From Omphiscola glabra (Eukaryota; Mollusca; Gastropoda; Lymnaeidae), in the NCBI GenBank assembly GCA_964017045.1, contig OZ024810.1, positions 16,797,204 to 16,861,203 on the forward strand: a stretch of 64,000 nt of DNA. The letters run 5' to 3'. Below the pieces are notes generated by a model. That model saw only the letters and a list, made by a program, of their open reading frames with translations, was not told the DNA's origin and searched no databases. The position numbers and the translations under genes were made by a program. Below are positions 46,263 through 58,744 of the stretch, in pieces; within the stretch, counting starts at the first letter, position 1; every line of letters starts with the position of its first letter.

Positions 46263-46882
46263 AGAAAGTCTGGTGACCCTCCATGTTTGAAACGTCGCCA
46301 CGGGAGAAAGTCTAAGGGCCCTCCATGTTTGATAAGTCACCACAGGAAAAAGTCTAAGGACCCTGCAAGTTTGATACGTCACCAAAGGAGAAAGTCTAAG
46401 GACCCTCCATATTTGAAACGTCATCACAGGAGAAAGTCTAAGGGCCCTCCATGTTTGAAACGTCATCACAGGAGAAAGTCTAAGGACCCTCCATATTTGA
46501 AACGTCATCACAGGAGAAAGTCTAAGGGCCCTCCATGTTTGATAAGTTATCACAGGAGAAAGTCTAAGGGCCATCCATGTTTGATAAGTCACCACAGGAG
46601 AAAGTCTAAGGACCCTCCAAGTTTGATACGTCACCAAAGGAGAAAGTCTAAGGACCCTCCATATTTGAAACGTCATCACAGGAGAAAGTCTAAGGGCCCT
46701 CCATGTTTGATAAGTCACTACAGGAGAAAGTCTAAGGACCCTCCAAGTTTGATACGTCACCAAAGGAGAAAGTCTAAGGACCCTCCATATTTGAAACGTC
46801 ACCACAGGAGAAAGTCTAAGGGCCCTCCATGTTTGATAAGTCACCACAGGAGAAAGTCTAAGGACCCTCCATGTTTGATACG
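46263..46882. repeat. Minisatellite, 42-bp unit, about 15 copies
   Basis: AGGAGAAAGTCTAAGGACCC, then TCCATATTTGAAACGTCA. Variants (GGGCCC/GGACCC, ATGTTTGATAAG/ATATTTGAAACG) alternate, suggesting a longer higher-order period. Frames stay open for 222 (plus) and 246 (minus) codons only because 42 is divisible by three. Confidence 0.95.
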
Positions 46883-46884
46883 TG

Positions 46885-47620
46885 CCCTTTCCACCCCACA
46901 CCCCATCTTTCACAAGGCGCTTGTTATCACTGCTAAAAAATGTATATTTATATAGACCCCCCCCCCCCCAGCTCACAAATTACCTTTAACCTTGGGTCTT
47001 GAGACCCAATTCCCAACTGGCCCATAGATGTTATATTCCCAGGACAACGTCTCTATCTCTGACATTCCTTTTAATAATAGAATACACCGTGAGAGTGTCA
47101 CAAGCATGTACGTGTAGTGTAGTGCCCGTATTCGCCCTGGGGGCCACCAAACAATCCCATCGCCAGCAATCTGCCTTCAACAATGGTCCCCCGTAGTAGT
47201 CAAGAACTGTATAGCCTTCCTTGGACCTCGGCAGCAGCGACGAGCCCCCATTGTTGCAAGAAACTTTAGATCATCTGACTCGTAGAAGAGCTCATTTTTT
47301 TCTTCTTCTTCTTCTCATTCTGCACTTGTTGCTTGGGCCTAGATGGCGGAGGGAGAGGCGTCCTGGTCGGAGTCTTCTATCTTCGGTGTCTACCACCCCC
47401 ACCCCCCACCCCTTCATCCGTTCTGCTTTGAAGTTTTGTAGACAAAACGAATGAAAACAAACATGGGTTGTGAAAGGTTCGGCCACGGCGAGTCGCTCGG
47501 TCTGGGGTGGAGTCGTCCGTTCACAAACACACACATGAAAAGGAGGGCGGCTCGCGGATGTCGCCTGCTTCTTAAAATCTTTCTATGCGGCATTAATTCT
47601 CAGGTTCGTTGTTTATTTAC
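46885..47620. other. No gene recognised
   Basis: Contains a C10 run near 46960. 47300-47560 is more G/C-rich with a TTC-repeat; no exon structure could be supported. Confidence 0.35.
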
Positions 47621-47621
47621 A

Positions 47622-48340
47622 CACGGTCCGGGGCATTTCTGCATGGTACGGGCATTTAGGCATGGTTCGGGGCATTTATACATGGTACAGGGAATTTCTG
47701 CATGGTACGGGCATTTAGGCATGGTTCGGGGCATTTATACATGGTACAGGGCATTTATGCATGGTACGGGGCATTTATACATGGTAGAGGCAGAGGCATT
47801 TATACATGGTACGGGGCATTTAGGCAGGGTTCGAGGCATTTATACATGGTACGGGGCATTTAGGCATGGTACGGGGCATTTATGCATGGTACGGGGCATT
47901 TATATATGATAGAGGCATTTATACATGGTACGGGGCATTTATACATGGTAGAGGCATTTATACATGGCACGGGGCATTTACGCAAAGTTCGGGGCATTTA
48001 TACATAGTAGAGGCATTGATGCATGGTAATTGGCATTTATACATGGTACGGGGCATTTGTGCATGGTACGGGGCATTTATACATAGTAGAGGCATTTATA
48101 CATAGTAGAGGCATTTATACTTGGTACGGGGCATTTATACATGGTACGGAGCGTTTATACATGGTACGGGGCATTTATGCATGGTAGGGGCATTTATACA
48201 TGGTACGGGGCGTTTATGCATGGTACGGGGAATTTATACATCGGATGGGACATTTATACATGGTTCGGGGCATTTACAAATGATTCGCGGCATTTACACA
48301 TTGTTCGGAGCACTAACACGTAGTTCGGGGTATATTTTTT
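47622..48340. repeat. Minisatellite, about 20-bp unit, about 35 copies
   Basis: Copies of CATTTATACATGGTACGGGG with many single-base variants and some shortened units (GGTAGAGG). Open frames here are artefacts. Confidence 0.95.
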
Positions 48341-48344
48341 ACCC

Positions 48345-48881
48345 ACACACCGCTCAGGAATCAAATTCTTATATTGATTAGTGAGACGTCGGGTCAATGC
48401 TGTTATGATTTAGTTGAAGATTTAAAGAGATACCAAGAAATATGTGGATTGATTAGAAGCCAATGAAAGTATCGATACTAAAACTAAAGTCGAGAGAAAT
48501 TGGTAAACTGTATTTCAAGGTAATCTCTGTGACTGTTATATTGATATGATTAACTAAATGAGTAAATGGCACATTTTTTTTTAAGAAAAAAAAAAATAAA
48601 AACCAGGTATGTATATTGCACATATAATATGCTATATAATATAAAAAATCAAGATATTTAAACAGTCCGATGGCCCGGAATTTGAAAGTCGCGTGTTAGC
48701 CTAATGAGATACTAGAAGATGTTACCCGCATATGACACGGGACAAAAATTGTAAGCTTATTTCACTTGTTTTATTTTTTTTAAATGCGGGAACCCAAAAA
48801 AAATTCTTATAAAAAAAAAGATGGTTTCAAAGACAGGCATGCGTTGTAACAGATAATTGGAGTGCTAACCTTTGACGTTAA

Positions 48882-48917
<36 letters not shown>

Positions 48918-49060
48918 TTTTTAATTTTTTTTTTTTTTGTAGTCAATATTATTGACAGCTGTAAGGGTGTAGCGATTTTAAACTAACTTAAAACCGAAAC
49001 CACCACTGGGTCACATGGTACCAGGTACCCTATGGCAAATTTGGTGCAGATCGATTTGTC
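48345..49060. other. No gene recognised
   Basis: AT-rich with a (TA)n run at about 48887-48900 directly followed by long T runs to 48939. Confidence 0.45.
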
Positions 49061-49084
49061 GTTTTTAACAAATATAATTACTAA

Positions 49085-49480
49085 ACATACCAGTATACAT
49101 ACCAGTACACGTATCAGTATAAATATCGGTACATAAAACAGAATACATATCAGTACATATATCAGAATACAAATCAGTATATATATCAGAATACATATCA
49201 GAACACATATCAGTATACATATCAGTATACATATAAATATATGTATAAGTACACATATCAGTGCAATATCAGTGCACATATCAGTATAGGCTACATATCA
49301 GTGCACATATCAGTATAGGCTACATATCAGTGCAATATCCAATATCAGTGCACATATCAGTACACATATCAGTATACATATCAGTGCAATATCAGTGCAC
49401 ATATCAGTACACATATCAGTACACATATCAGTGCAATATCAGTACACATAGCAGTATACATATAAGACCGCGTACCGGTA
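49085..49480. repeat. Minisatellite, 10-12 bp unit
   Basis: ACATATCAGTAT/ACATATCAGTGC units, about 33 copies, more degenerate at the left end. Confidence 0.93.
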
Positions 49481-49484
49481 TCAG

Positions 49485-50190
49485 TGTACATACACGTGGC
49501 CGTTAATTCAATTATTTAATTATTTTTTTAAAAGATGTTTGAACAATAACCTATAATAGATATTATGGATATCACATCAATTCCTCAATTTCACATTTGT
49601 TTAAAGTATGGTAGTAATAATTCTCAAGAAGCAAAAAGAATTATAGATAATATCTTCCTAGCTGAAAAGTCCCGATTGTTTTTTCTTTAACCCTGCGCCC
49701 GCGTTCATTCCTCGCATTTCAGCTTACTAACATCCTTCACGCCATTTCTAATTATTTGTTATTCCTTGTGAAATGTAGCTAACCAGAAGTGATATCTGAT
49801 AGACCGTAGGAGGCGGAGGCAGGGAGGGGGGGGGGGCCACTAATCTGGTGAGTAATGGAGACGAGAGGGTCACATGAAAGGACGGGTCCATGTTTACCTT
49901 GACGGTAACCGAGCTGGTACAACGGGGGTAACACAAAGATGCCAATATGCACGACGAAAGGGCTTTATTTCCTTTAACGACTGCTCTCTACTAGTCATCA
50001 AGCAGCAGGGCGTATCCACCTGGGTTTGATGGGGTGGGTGCCATGGAGTTATAGTTTGATTGTACGGTTTATTTGTTTGTTTTTACAGTTCACAGAAATG
50101 CTGATGCAATCGTTAATGTGGGATGATGCTGTGTTGACGTCATTGAACGCCATTCTATAAAGTCGTAGTAAGAGATTTGATTTCATGTCT
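49485..50190. other. No gene recognised
   Basis: AT-rich then moderate G/C; G run at about 49826-49835. Confidence 0.45.
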
Positions 50191-50195
50191 TACTG

Positions 50196-50290
50196 ACTAA
50201 CAACTGACCTCATGTTTTAACAACTGACCTCATGATTTAACAACTGACTTCATGATTTAACAACTGACCTCATGATTTAACGACTGACTT
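50196..50290. repeat. Minisatellite, 20-bp unit, about 5 copies
   Basis: CAACTGACCTCATGATTTAA repeated. Confidence 0.93.
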
Positions 50291-50535
50291 AAAAGATTTA
50301 GCGTGACGGTATGTGGGGGTTGACTATCTTGCCCTACACCACTTATTATACAGTGTGAATATCACACACTCTGCACCACTGACATAGTCGACACATACAC
50401 GCCTACATCAACGATTCTCAACATGTTTGAGTCATGGCCCTATTGATGGAAACAAAGTTAATGGTCCGCCATTTTAGTGACGTCAAGAGGCGCGCGCTCT
50501 GGTTTCATTAAAAGAGAGTAAAGATGAAACGGTGA

Positions 50536-50740
50536 GCGAAAAGAAAATAGTCACAGGGAAATAGTCACAGCAAAATAATCACAGGAAAATAGTCACCGGA
50601 AATAGTCAAGGAAAAATGTCATACATTTTGCTAGGAAAATGTCACAGGAAAAAGTCACAGAGAAAAAAAAGTCACAGGAAAAAGTCAAAGAGAAAAAAAA
50701 GTTACAGGAAAAAAAATCAGAAAAAATCAAACATCAGATT
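50536..50740. repeat. Degenerate minisatellite, 12-18 bp, GTCACAGGAAAA type
   Basis: About thirteen uneven copies of GTCACAGGAAAA(TA). The motif is related to the array at 62490-62945. Confidence 0.85.
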
Positions 50741-50934
50741 TTCTAAATAAATCCTGAAAATATGGGGGCAAAAATGTACGTCTTTCTGTCCGGCCACACT
50801 TGGTTACAATGATTACAGGTATGTAATTGCACAAAACAGACGGGGGAACACCTTAGTAAAGTCTGGCGAGATTGGGGAACAAATGAATTGTTATATCTTC
50901 TTGTTCGTGACTTTTTTTTTTCCTGTAACTTTGC

Positions 50935-51355
50935 TCAGCTCTTCTATCCATCCATCCCTGTGGCGCTACAACCCGTGTACGACTTTGGCCAGACTCACTA
51001 CTTCCTTCCAACCAAACTTAAATAATGCTTTTCTTTCACATGCTGGTATTCCCAGGTGTTGTAGATTTTTTTTCCACATCATCCATCCATCTAAGCCTCC
51101 TTAAGGCCGTTTCACCCTGGAGTTTTGGTGATGCACTCCTCTTCACTCCTCTGTCGTTTGGAATTCTCTTTAAGTGTCCTGCCCAGCGTAGCCGTAGCCT
51201 GTCCCTTTTTATTTCTGCTACTATCGTGGGCTATAGACTGTACAATTCATACTTGGTTCGTATTCTCGATTTATATTCATCATTTGTTCGCCCATATACA
51301 TTCCTGAGTTTCCGCTCAACCATTCTAAGAAAAATGTTGCTGTAGAACTATTTTT
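50935..51355. repeat. Possible dispersed repeat (LINE 3' region)
   Basis: CTGTGGCGCTACAACCCGTG, ACTCACTACTTCCTTCCAAC and CATCCATCCATC boxes have the look of a LINE 3' UTR. On the minus strand short pieces such as LRWAGHLKRIPNDRGVKR can be read. Orientation is probably minus. Not certain. Confidence 0.35.
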
Positions 51356-51645
51356 AAAAATTTGGATGATGCATCCCACCCACTTCATCACAGACGCTTA
51401 GGATCAAGTCGAACAGGGCGAATTCTTACTCTTAACATAAAGTTAGGACCGAAAGAAATAAAGAGTCTTTTGTTCCCCAGTAAGTAAGTAGTAAGAATTT
51501 ACCAGCCTTCCCCCCCCCCCCCCCCCAAAGCGATTACCAAAACTAAAAGATCACTAATTGAGTCATTATTGTCACTAAAGGAGTTCATTTATGGCTGACT
51601 TCTACGCTATAGAAATGATGTCTTGTGTTGAAATTGTTAAAGTTG

Positions 51646-52186
51646 TAAAATGTCTTGGTTAAAAATGTGTATTTATTTATGTGCAGAAAACAAATATGTA
51701 CAACGTAGTCTTGTAAAATGTCTTGGTTAAAAATGTGTATTTATTTATGTGCAGAAAACAAATATGTACAACGTAGTCTTGTAAAATGTCTTGGTTAAAA
51801 ATGTGTATTTATTTATGTGCAGAAAACAAATATGTACAACGTAGTCTTGTAAAATGTCTTGGTTAAAAATGTGTATTTATTTATGTGCAGAAAACAAATA
51901 TGTACAACGTAGTCTTGTAAAATGTCTTGGTTAAAAATGTGTATTTATTTATGTGCAGAAAACAAATATGTACAACGTAGTCTTGTAAAATGTCTTGGTT
52001 AAAAATGTGTATTTATTTATGTGCAGAAAACAAATATGTACAACGTAGTCTTGTAAAATGTCTTGGTTAAAAATGTGTATTTATTTATGTGCAGAAAACA
52101 AATATGTACAACGTAGTCTTGTAAAATGTCTTGGTTAAAAATGTGTATTTATTTATGTGCATAAAACAAATATGTACAACGTAGTT
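51646..52186. repeat. Minisatellite, 68-bp unit, about 8 nearly identical copies
   Basis: Period measured from TGTCTTGGTT at 51651 and 51719. The copies are essentially identical, with one change (CATAAAACA for CAGAAAACA) in the last. Confidence 0.97.
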
Positions 52187-52282
52187 AAAAAAAAACACAC
52201 AACATTTTCATTTTTTTGGATCAATATAGAATCTTATCTTAACTTATCTGATCTTATCTTGTTGACAGATAATATTGCGCCA

Positions 52283-52627
52283 CAGGCATCGCCGTCACAC
52301 ATTCTGTTATACGACTGACACAGCCATCACACATTCTGTTATACGACTGACACAGCCATCACACATTCTGTTACACGACTAACACAGCCATCACACATTC
52401 TGTTATACGACTAACACAGCCATCACACATTCTGTTACACGACTGACACAGCCATCACACATTCTGTTATACGACTGACACAGCCATCACACATTCTGTT
52501 ATACGACTGACACAGCCATCACACAGTCTGTTATACGACTGACACAGCCATCACACATTCTGTTATACGACTGACACAGCCATCACACATTCTGTTATAC
52601 GACTGACACAGCCATCACACATTCTGT
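52283..52627. repeat. Minisatellite, 32-bp unit, about 11 copies
   Basis: CAGCCATCACACATTCTGTT then ATACGACTGACA; few variants. Confidence 0.96.
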
Positions 52628-52629
52628 AC

Positions 52630-54469
52630 CAAACACTCTGAGGTAGTAGGTAGCAGACCGTCCATCCATATCAATGTTCATGAGGGAAAAGATTATTTCG
52701 GTATTACCATTATGGGCAGAGATCGCAGCGTCGGCAGAATGGTGGAGTGGGGAACAGTGCAGTCATCACGCGAGCCCACATCACTACTGGCACTGGCTAC
52801 ACAGCTAGCCAAAATATCACTTGAAGTTATATTATAAATTTGGAAGTTTTAGTGATTTGAAAATTTGTTTTGTTTTAGAAACGGGACCTTTAGGCGTCTT
52901 GACGTAGTTTTTTGAGACACCGTGTAGTGTACGATCTTGACAATACGGGACAGTCTCGTTTTTTTACAGGTCGTTTGGTCACCCTAGCAGTAGGTTAGAA
53001 AAATCTTTACATTTACATGCTCAAAAATTATTTAAAAATCAAAAAGCTTTAAAATAAAATTCAAATCCAACTGGTCTACTACCCAACTGATTCTCCTCAT
53101 TTAACTCCCGTCTCAACTGCTTCTCCTACATTTCATGAGATACCTGCCTCCACGCCCCTGACGCATCTAAAAACGGCCCTGGAAACAGAAGACGATTGAG
53201 TCGAGAATTGTTTTCTTTCGAGCGATTTGAACCGCTATCGCGTGTCGTTCTCCCCTCCAGATTAGCTCGGCCGGTTGGATCACACGAGTAGGGTACACAT
53301 GGAGTCGGCCCTTTGAAGTCGTACGCGAGTAAACATGGCGTCCTGAGACACCCCGCTCTCGAAAGGCGCGTCCTCGGGCACACACAGCACGGAGAAGAAG
53401 AAGAAGAAGGGGGAAAAAAACACCCAGTTGCAGCAACACAAGAGAAACAGAGAAAGACGAAGGCGACGGGGCCTGTGGGAATCTTTCCGAGGAGATACAC
53501 GATAAATACGGACCACGTGAAAGAGCAGGGGGGAGTTTACTTAGTTTATAGTTAAGATATAGAGTTATCTCTCATTACAACGGCAGTCTTGGGGATTAGC
53601 AGTAGAGTTGTGTTCTTTCTTTCTTGCTTTCCCCCTTTTTCCTCTTCAATCTTTAAATTTTGTGCGTGTAAATTATTGAAGTTTTTAATACCAAATGATT
53701 AGATATCTAAAATTCGCATTTCAAAATAAGAAGAAGAAAAAAAAGTATAACCATAACCAAACATTATCATGCTTCTTTTAAAGATTTAAAGAAAGTTAAT
53801 GTTTAAACAAAGCAAAGCGGTTTTTAATGGTGAAATACTAGTTGAAACGCATTTTTTAGCGATAAATGTTTTTGGAACCATCTTGACATCAGAAAGATAT
53901 CTTATTTCATGATTAGATGCTGATGCTTGCCTACACGTACATCGCTAAATAGTTTCATTTCAATCGGGGGACAACTTCGGCCGCGTCTATAAGCAATAAT
54001 TGCAAACATAGACCTTTAAATTAATTATAGTCAAAAACTTTATTTTTGTTAGAATTCTTATTTTGTTCCGTTTAGCTGGAAGTTTTTCAACAAAAAAAAC
54101 AAAATTCTCATCTATTCTGGTTTGTACTTTTATATAGTTTTACAAATTTAATCCGTTTTAAAATTTGGCTCGTTAGATGATGCGTAACAAAGTAACAAAG
54201 AACTGAGAAACGGCAAACGAAGAACAACAATACCAAAGAAGATAGTGATACTAACAATCATCAATTCATTTGTACTACTACATTTATATAATATAATATT
54301 ATTAATATATGTATATGTGTATATGAAAATAACTATAATAAGCCAAAGGACAGCAAGTGGAAAACTATAATCCTCGAAAGATTTAAATATTAATTTATAC
54401 ACACACAAAGGTCATAACCTGGTACGTACATTACGTCTCGTACAAGTGTAAGGAAAATAGCAAAAATCT
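52630..54469. other. No gene recognised
   Basis: 53120-53560 is G/C-richer with open frames on both strands, but no domain or convincing splice pattern. The rest is AT-rich. Confidence 0.35.
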
Positions 54470-54477
54470 CTCCCGGC

Positions 54478-54648
54478 CAATGTTCCCTCTAAGGTTTGCT
54501 GGTTCGTGTGCAAAAGCATAAATTTGTGCAGCGTATCTGTTCGAAATTATTTTTATAAAATTTTGCTGCGCGGATGCTCAAAACTGCTGCGCGGCATCTG
54601 TGAGGTAACTGCGCGGCCGCGCAGCCGCGCAGCTTAAAGGGAACATTA
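54478..54648. mobile_element. MITE, 171 bp, perfect 8-bp target duplication
   Basis: Ends CAATGTTCC and GGAACATTA are inverted. The duplication CTCCCGGC lies at 54470-54477 and 54649-54656. The interior carries GCTGCGCGG and GCGCAGCCGCGCAGC stem sequences. Same family, opposite orientation, at 61205-61372. Confidence 0.88.
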
Positions 54649-54844
54649 CTCCCGGCTAGAAAAGCTTACGCCTTATTTATAGGGGAAAGTTGGAACCCTC
54701 CGGAAAAGATATTCTTGAAATTGCGGCACCTTACGGCAATTTTTAGAATTTTTTAGACCGTGCTCAAGCGGAAACAATCGTTTCCCAAATCAGTAGATGT
54801 GTGGGGTTGGGACCGTTGGTGCTGCTCTACACATCTATTCGATG

Positions 54845-55077
54845 GTTTCCAGGAAATTTGATCGAAAGAAATTTTGTCGAAGTTAAAACTTTGGTCAAAT
54901 TTATTTTTGAATGCACTATACTATATAGTAAAACAAAATAATGCGTTCAAAAAGAAATTTGACGCAAAATTTTAAGGTATAAACTGAAAAAAGATTCGAC
55001 CAAATTCCCGTTCGATCAAATTTCCGTCGATCAATTTTCTGTCGACGAAATTTTTTTCGATCAAATTTCTGGATACG
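54845..55077. mobile_element. MULE-like MITE with imperfect long inverted ends
   Basis: Left GTTTCCAGGAAATTTGATCG and right end, read inverted, CGTATCCAGAAATTTGATCG. Direct repeats CTATTCGATG flank it at 54835-54844 and 55078-55087 (10 bp, perfect). The inner arms carry repeated GTCGA...AAATTT blocks and a palindrome around 54917-54931. A 9-10 bp duplication fits Mutator-like elements; that assignment is inference. Confidence 0.75.
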
Positions 55078-55489
55078 CTATTCGATGACATGGATATCAT
55101 TTTTTTTTAACAGTGGGAGAGGAGTGGATGACCCATTAGCTATTCGTTGAATTAATATTAGATCAAAACACATGCTATAATATATTCTGAATGTCTAAAC
55201 CGTTAATTTTTAGAAATTAGAGGACCGAAATTGCTGACGTCAGACTCCACCTTTTAGCAAATTTAAAAATAATTGTGTTAGCTTGAAAAGATGCTTTTTC
55301 CAAACGAGATGACAATTTTATTGAGCTTAAAAGGAAAAAATAATACATAAAATTAATATAAAAGTATAGGAGGGAAATACCCTTGCCCTAACCCATACTC
55401 TTTATCTCTTAAAAAACAAGAAAAATCATATGTGCGACATAAAAAGTGGTGGAGGTGGGGGCCATGGCGTAGTCTTTGTAAAATGTTCA

Positions 55490-55830
55490 GAATTTTACTG
55501 TCGTCACTCATGTAACAAAATTCCACGTTGATACTATCACTCATGTAACGAAAGTTCATGTTCAGAATATCACTCATGTAACGAAAGTTCATGTTCAGAA
55601 TATCACTCATGTAACGAAAGTTCATGTTCAGAATATCACTCATGTAACGAAAGTTCATGTTCAGAATATCACTCATGTAACAAAATTACACGTTGATACT
55701 ATCACTCATGTAACGAAAGTTCATGCTCAGAATATCACTCGTGTAACAAAAGTCTACATCGATACTATCACTCATGCAAAAAAGTTGACCTTGAGACTAT
55801 CACTCATGTAACAAAAGTCCAGGTCACGCG
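55490..55830. repeat. Minisatellite, 33-bp unit, about 10 copies
   Basis: GTTCATGTTCAGAATATCAC then TCATGTAACGAAA; four central copies identical, outer copies diverged. Confidence 0.95.
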
Positions 55831-55839
55831 TATATGCAA

Positions 55840-57120
55840 ATAAAAGTCTAACATCAACTAAATTGTTTGTCCAAGTCAGCGCTGTTGGTGAGTGGAGAAA
55901 AAAAAGAAGTCACGGAAAAAAAGATCGTAAGTTTTGCCATGAAAAAAGTCACAGAAAAAATTAACGACTTTTAATTGCTCCTAAGGTTTACTTAACTTCG
56001 TTCCCGGTGGTACTTGACTTTGTTCACGACGATGATAATTTACTTTGTTTCAGTCTGTACTTGACTTTGTTCCCGGTGGTTCTCTACACTGTTCCCTGTG
56101 GTACTTTACTTTTTTTCCCCTGTGGATATGACAAGAACAAGCGTATAAGAATAACAATTTCATTTCACAGCCCCAAACATGAAGACACGTACAGTTTTGT
56201 ATGAGCTGAGAAAGCACTGTAGGTCTACGAGAAGGACAAGGTTTGCATTATCTTAGTTCCATTATCATTCACGAATCGTGTACAAACACAATTCCCCACC
56301 ACACAACTGATGCTATCTTATCGGTGGTTTTTACAAGAGCACGTTACTGAAATAAAATAATACGATAAGATAAGATTAGATTCTTTTATTGATCTAAACA
56401 AATTGAAATGTTGTTTGATTGCATTGTACATTTTCATCACATAAATAAAACAATTTGAACAAAAGACGTGTATATTAAGTTTTTAGTAAAAGAAAACAAC
56501 AACAACAAAACAGCCATACATTGAATTCCCTTAACCATATCATAAATGACGCAAATTTAATGATTGTACAAATTTGATATTGATCCTCTTTTTTTTTTCC
56601 CCCAATCACAACTTCCTCCGAGACAAAAATCCACTTTGAGAGTCCTTAAACACATTGGGGATAGTGTTGATATTACAGTATCGCTTCGTAGTTCTAATGA
56701 GCTTTTGAGCTTTTTTTTAAATTATGCTGGGCCTTGGACTAAATAAAGTGAGGAACCACTGGACTACTGATAAGTTTGGGGGGGGGGGGGGGTTGTTCTT
56801 TTTTTTTTAGGATATGAAAATAATGAATTGCGCTATGTACGCAATTACGCCAAATTCTATAGCAAAATCTCTTATCATTTTATTTACAGTAATTACTAGT
56901 AGCAATGATGAATAATAGATATTCGCCTTTTTCCTTTAAAATTGCAAAACTGAGTTAGTTATTATATGGTTTGCCCACATAGGGATATGTGTATGTATCT
57001 ATTCATCTGCTGAAATAAATTTTTTAATGATGATTTTTCACGTGATCGCCGCTGCCTACAGCTGACTCAGAAAATATCATCTAGCTGATCATGACGTCAT
57101 GGGTTCGGTTTCCTTATTAT
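55840..57120. other. No gene recognised
   Basis: Short GTCACGGAAAAAAA-type repeats at 55895-55970, then degenerate TTGACTTTGTTCCCGGTGGT repeats at about 56000-56110, then AT-rich DNA with a G14 run near 56779. Confidence 0.45.
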
Positions 57121-57127
57121 CTAATTT

Positions 57128-57495
57128 TATATTGGTTGGTCACGAGCCATTTATTTTGGTTGGTCACGAGCCATTTATTTTGGTTTGTCACGAGCCATTT
57201 ATTTTGGTTTGTCACGAGGCATTTATTTTGGTTTGCCACGAGGCATTTATTTTGTTTTGTCACGAGGCATTTATTTTGGTTTGCCACGAGGCATTTATTT
57301 TGGTTTGCCACGAGGCATTTATTTTGGTTTGCCACGAGGCATTTATTTTGGTTTGCCACGAGGCATTTATTTTGGTTTGCCACGAGGCATTTATTTTGGT
57401 TTGCCACGAGGCATTTATTTTGGTTTGCCACGAGGCATTTATTTTGGTTTGTCACCAGCCATTTATTTTGGTTTGCCACGAGCCATTTATTTTGA
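57128..57495. repeat. Minisatellite, 24-bp unit, about 15 copies
   Basis: TTTGGTTTGCCACGAGGCAT TTAT units. Three frames on the plus strand and one on the minus stay open because 24 is divisible by three. Confidence 0.96.
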
Positions 57496-57499
57496 TAAT

Positions 57500-58160
57500 T
57501 AGAGTTTAGGCTGAGCATTATCACTTGACGCCAAGTTAACAAACGATCTAAGATTATGAGATCCTACTTTAGATAAAAATGATTCTGTGTTTTTCGACTT
57601 CCCGATAATATAGTAGAGAAGCGAGGCCAAAATTTGGTTACACTTTAATCAAGATACCAATACATCAAATTAAGTTAGTGTTAAAGATATTTAAAATTTT
57701 CGATAGATTATTCATTTGTTTATTTATTATTCTTTATTTTTTTGTGATAAATTTAAGTACTTTTTACCCACACTTTTTGTGTGTTGTTTAGGGGCGCAAA
57801 AATTGGTAAGTAATGCTTATATTATATAGCAGTTAACATTCTTAAAACTAAATGATATTAGAAACGTTATCATTAAAACATATCTACCATATGTAAAAGA
57901 AGGAAAGTCTGATTTAATAAGTCATACACATACAATTCATGAGCGCAAAATGGTGTCGTTTTTGTTTGTTTTTTTGTCGGATACAAAACATCAACACCCG
58001 ATTCAGATAAATACGTAGCAATTTGATTGTTAGACGTTGAAACTTCGCAATAGCAAGTAGAGAGTATAGAAAATGCCTTCCAATGAGTACCGGTAACGGC
58101 GGGTCATAACTTCTAGTGTCTATAGGAAATCTTTTTTAGGAAGCGCGTTTCTTTTTGGTT
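57500..58160. other. No gene recognised
   Basis: AT-rich. I looked here for the next exon of the possible lectin domain and found none. Confidence 0.4.
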
Positions 58161-58163
58161 TAC

Positions 58164-58391
58164 GTGTACTCTCCAACCCAAATAAACTGTTCGATATACG
58201 TCATATTTAAAAATTCAACTGCGTTAATTGTGCTTAGTGACAAAATCTCTCCATCAGTTGACAATAAACACTCTTCATAAACTACTCCATTACTAACTAC
58301 GCCATTACTGCTGCTCCTGCTAAAATATAACAACATTAACAACGCATTTTCCCATGCCCGAAAAGCGCAAATAGTCTCAGCACCAAATACG
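58164..58391 (-). pseudogene. Possible C-type lectin domain exon or remnant
   Basis: Within a minus open frame (58438 to 58160) the stretch ETICAFRAWENALLML, then CLLSTDGEILSLST, INAVEFLNMTYIEQ and FIWVGEYT resembles the first half of a C-type lectin domain (aromatic-W-x-x-A, later a SxxE..FL block, then the WIG-like motif). A candidate acceptor (CTATTCAG before 58391) and donor (GTAAAC after 58164) give a 228-nt exon with phase 2 on both sides. No partner exon found, so it may be a remnant. The open frame could also be chance. Confidence 0.35.
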
Positions 58392-58446
58392 CTGAATAGG
58401 ACGCTTGTTAGGAAGCAGCCGGAAATGGAAGCAGTCACACAACAAG

Positions 58447-58479
58447 TGTAATATATTATATATATATATATATATATAT
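58447..58479. repeat. TA microsatellite
   Basis: About fourteen TA units. Confidence 0.9.
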
Positions 58480-58564
58480 TAGAGATGTACTATAGCTTTC
58501 TTGATTGGTCACCTGTTCCTTCAGACAAACAGTTAAAGCATGTATCTGGAAAATTTAGAATGGT

Positions 58565-58740
58565 ATCACCCTACCCTGTTCAAATTGTATCATCCCACCT
58601 TGTCACTATTGTATCGTCCCACCCTGTCACTATTGTATCGTCCCACCCTGCCACTATTATATCGTCCCACTATGTCGCCATGCTATCGCCGCTACCTGAC
58701 ACCAGTGTATCGTCACAGCACGTCACCATGCACTCACCCT
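58565..58740. repeat. Degenerate minisatellite, 24-bp unit
   Basis: ATTGTATCGTCCCACCCTGT CACT units, about seven copies, increasingly diverged to the right. Confidence 0.88.
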
Positions 58741-58744
58741 CACC

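Noticed and set aside
46236..46976. Lys/Arg-rich 222-codon and 246-codon frames
   Set aside because: Pure 42-bp minisatellite; frames exist on both strands only because the period is divisible by three.
53126..53555. Overlapping open frames on both strands near 53.3 kb
   Set aside because: Hydrophobic or basic low-complexity translations without domains; most likely composition effects.
57091..57542. Four open frames over 100 codons in a 24-bp repeat
   Set aside because: Repeat artefact.
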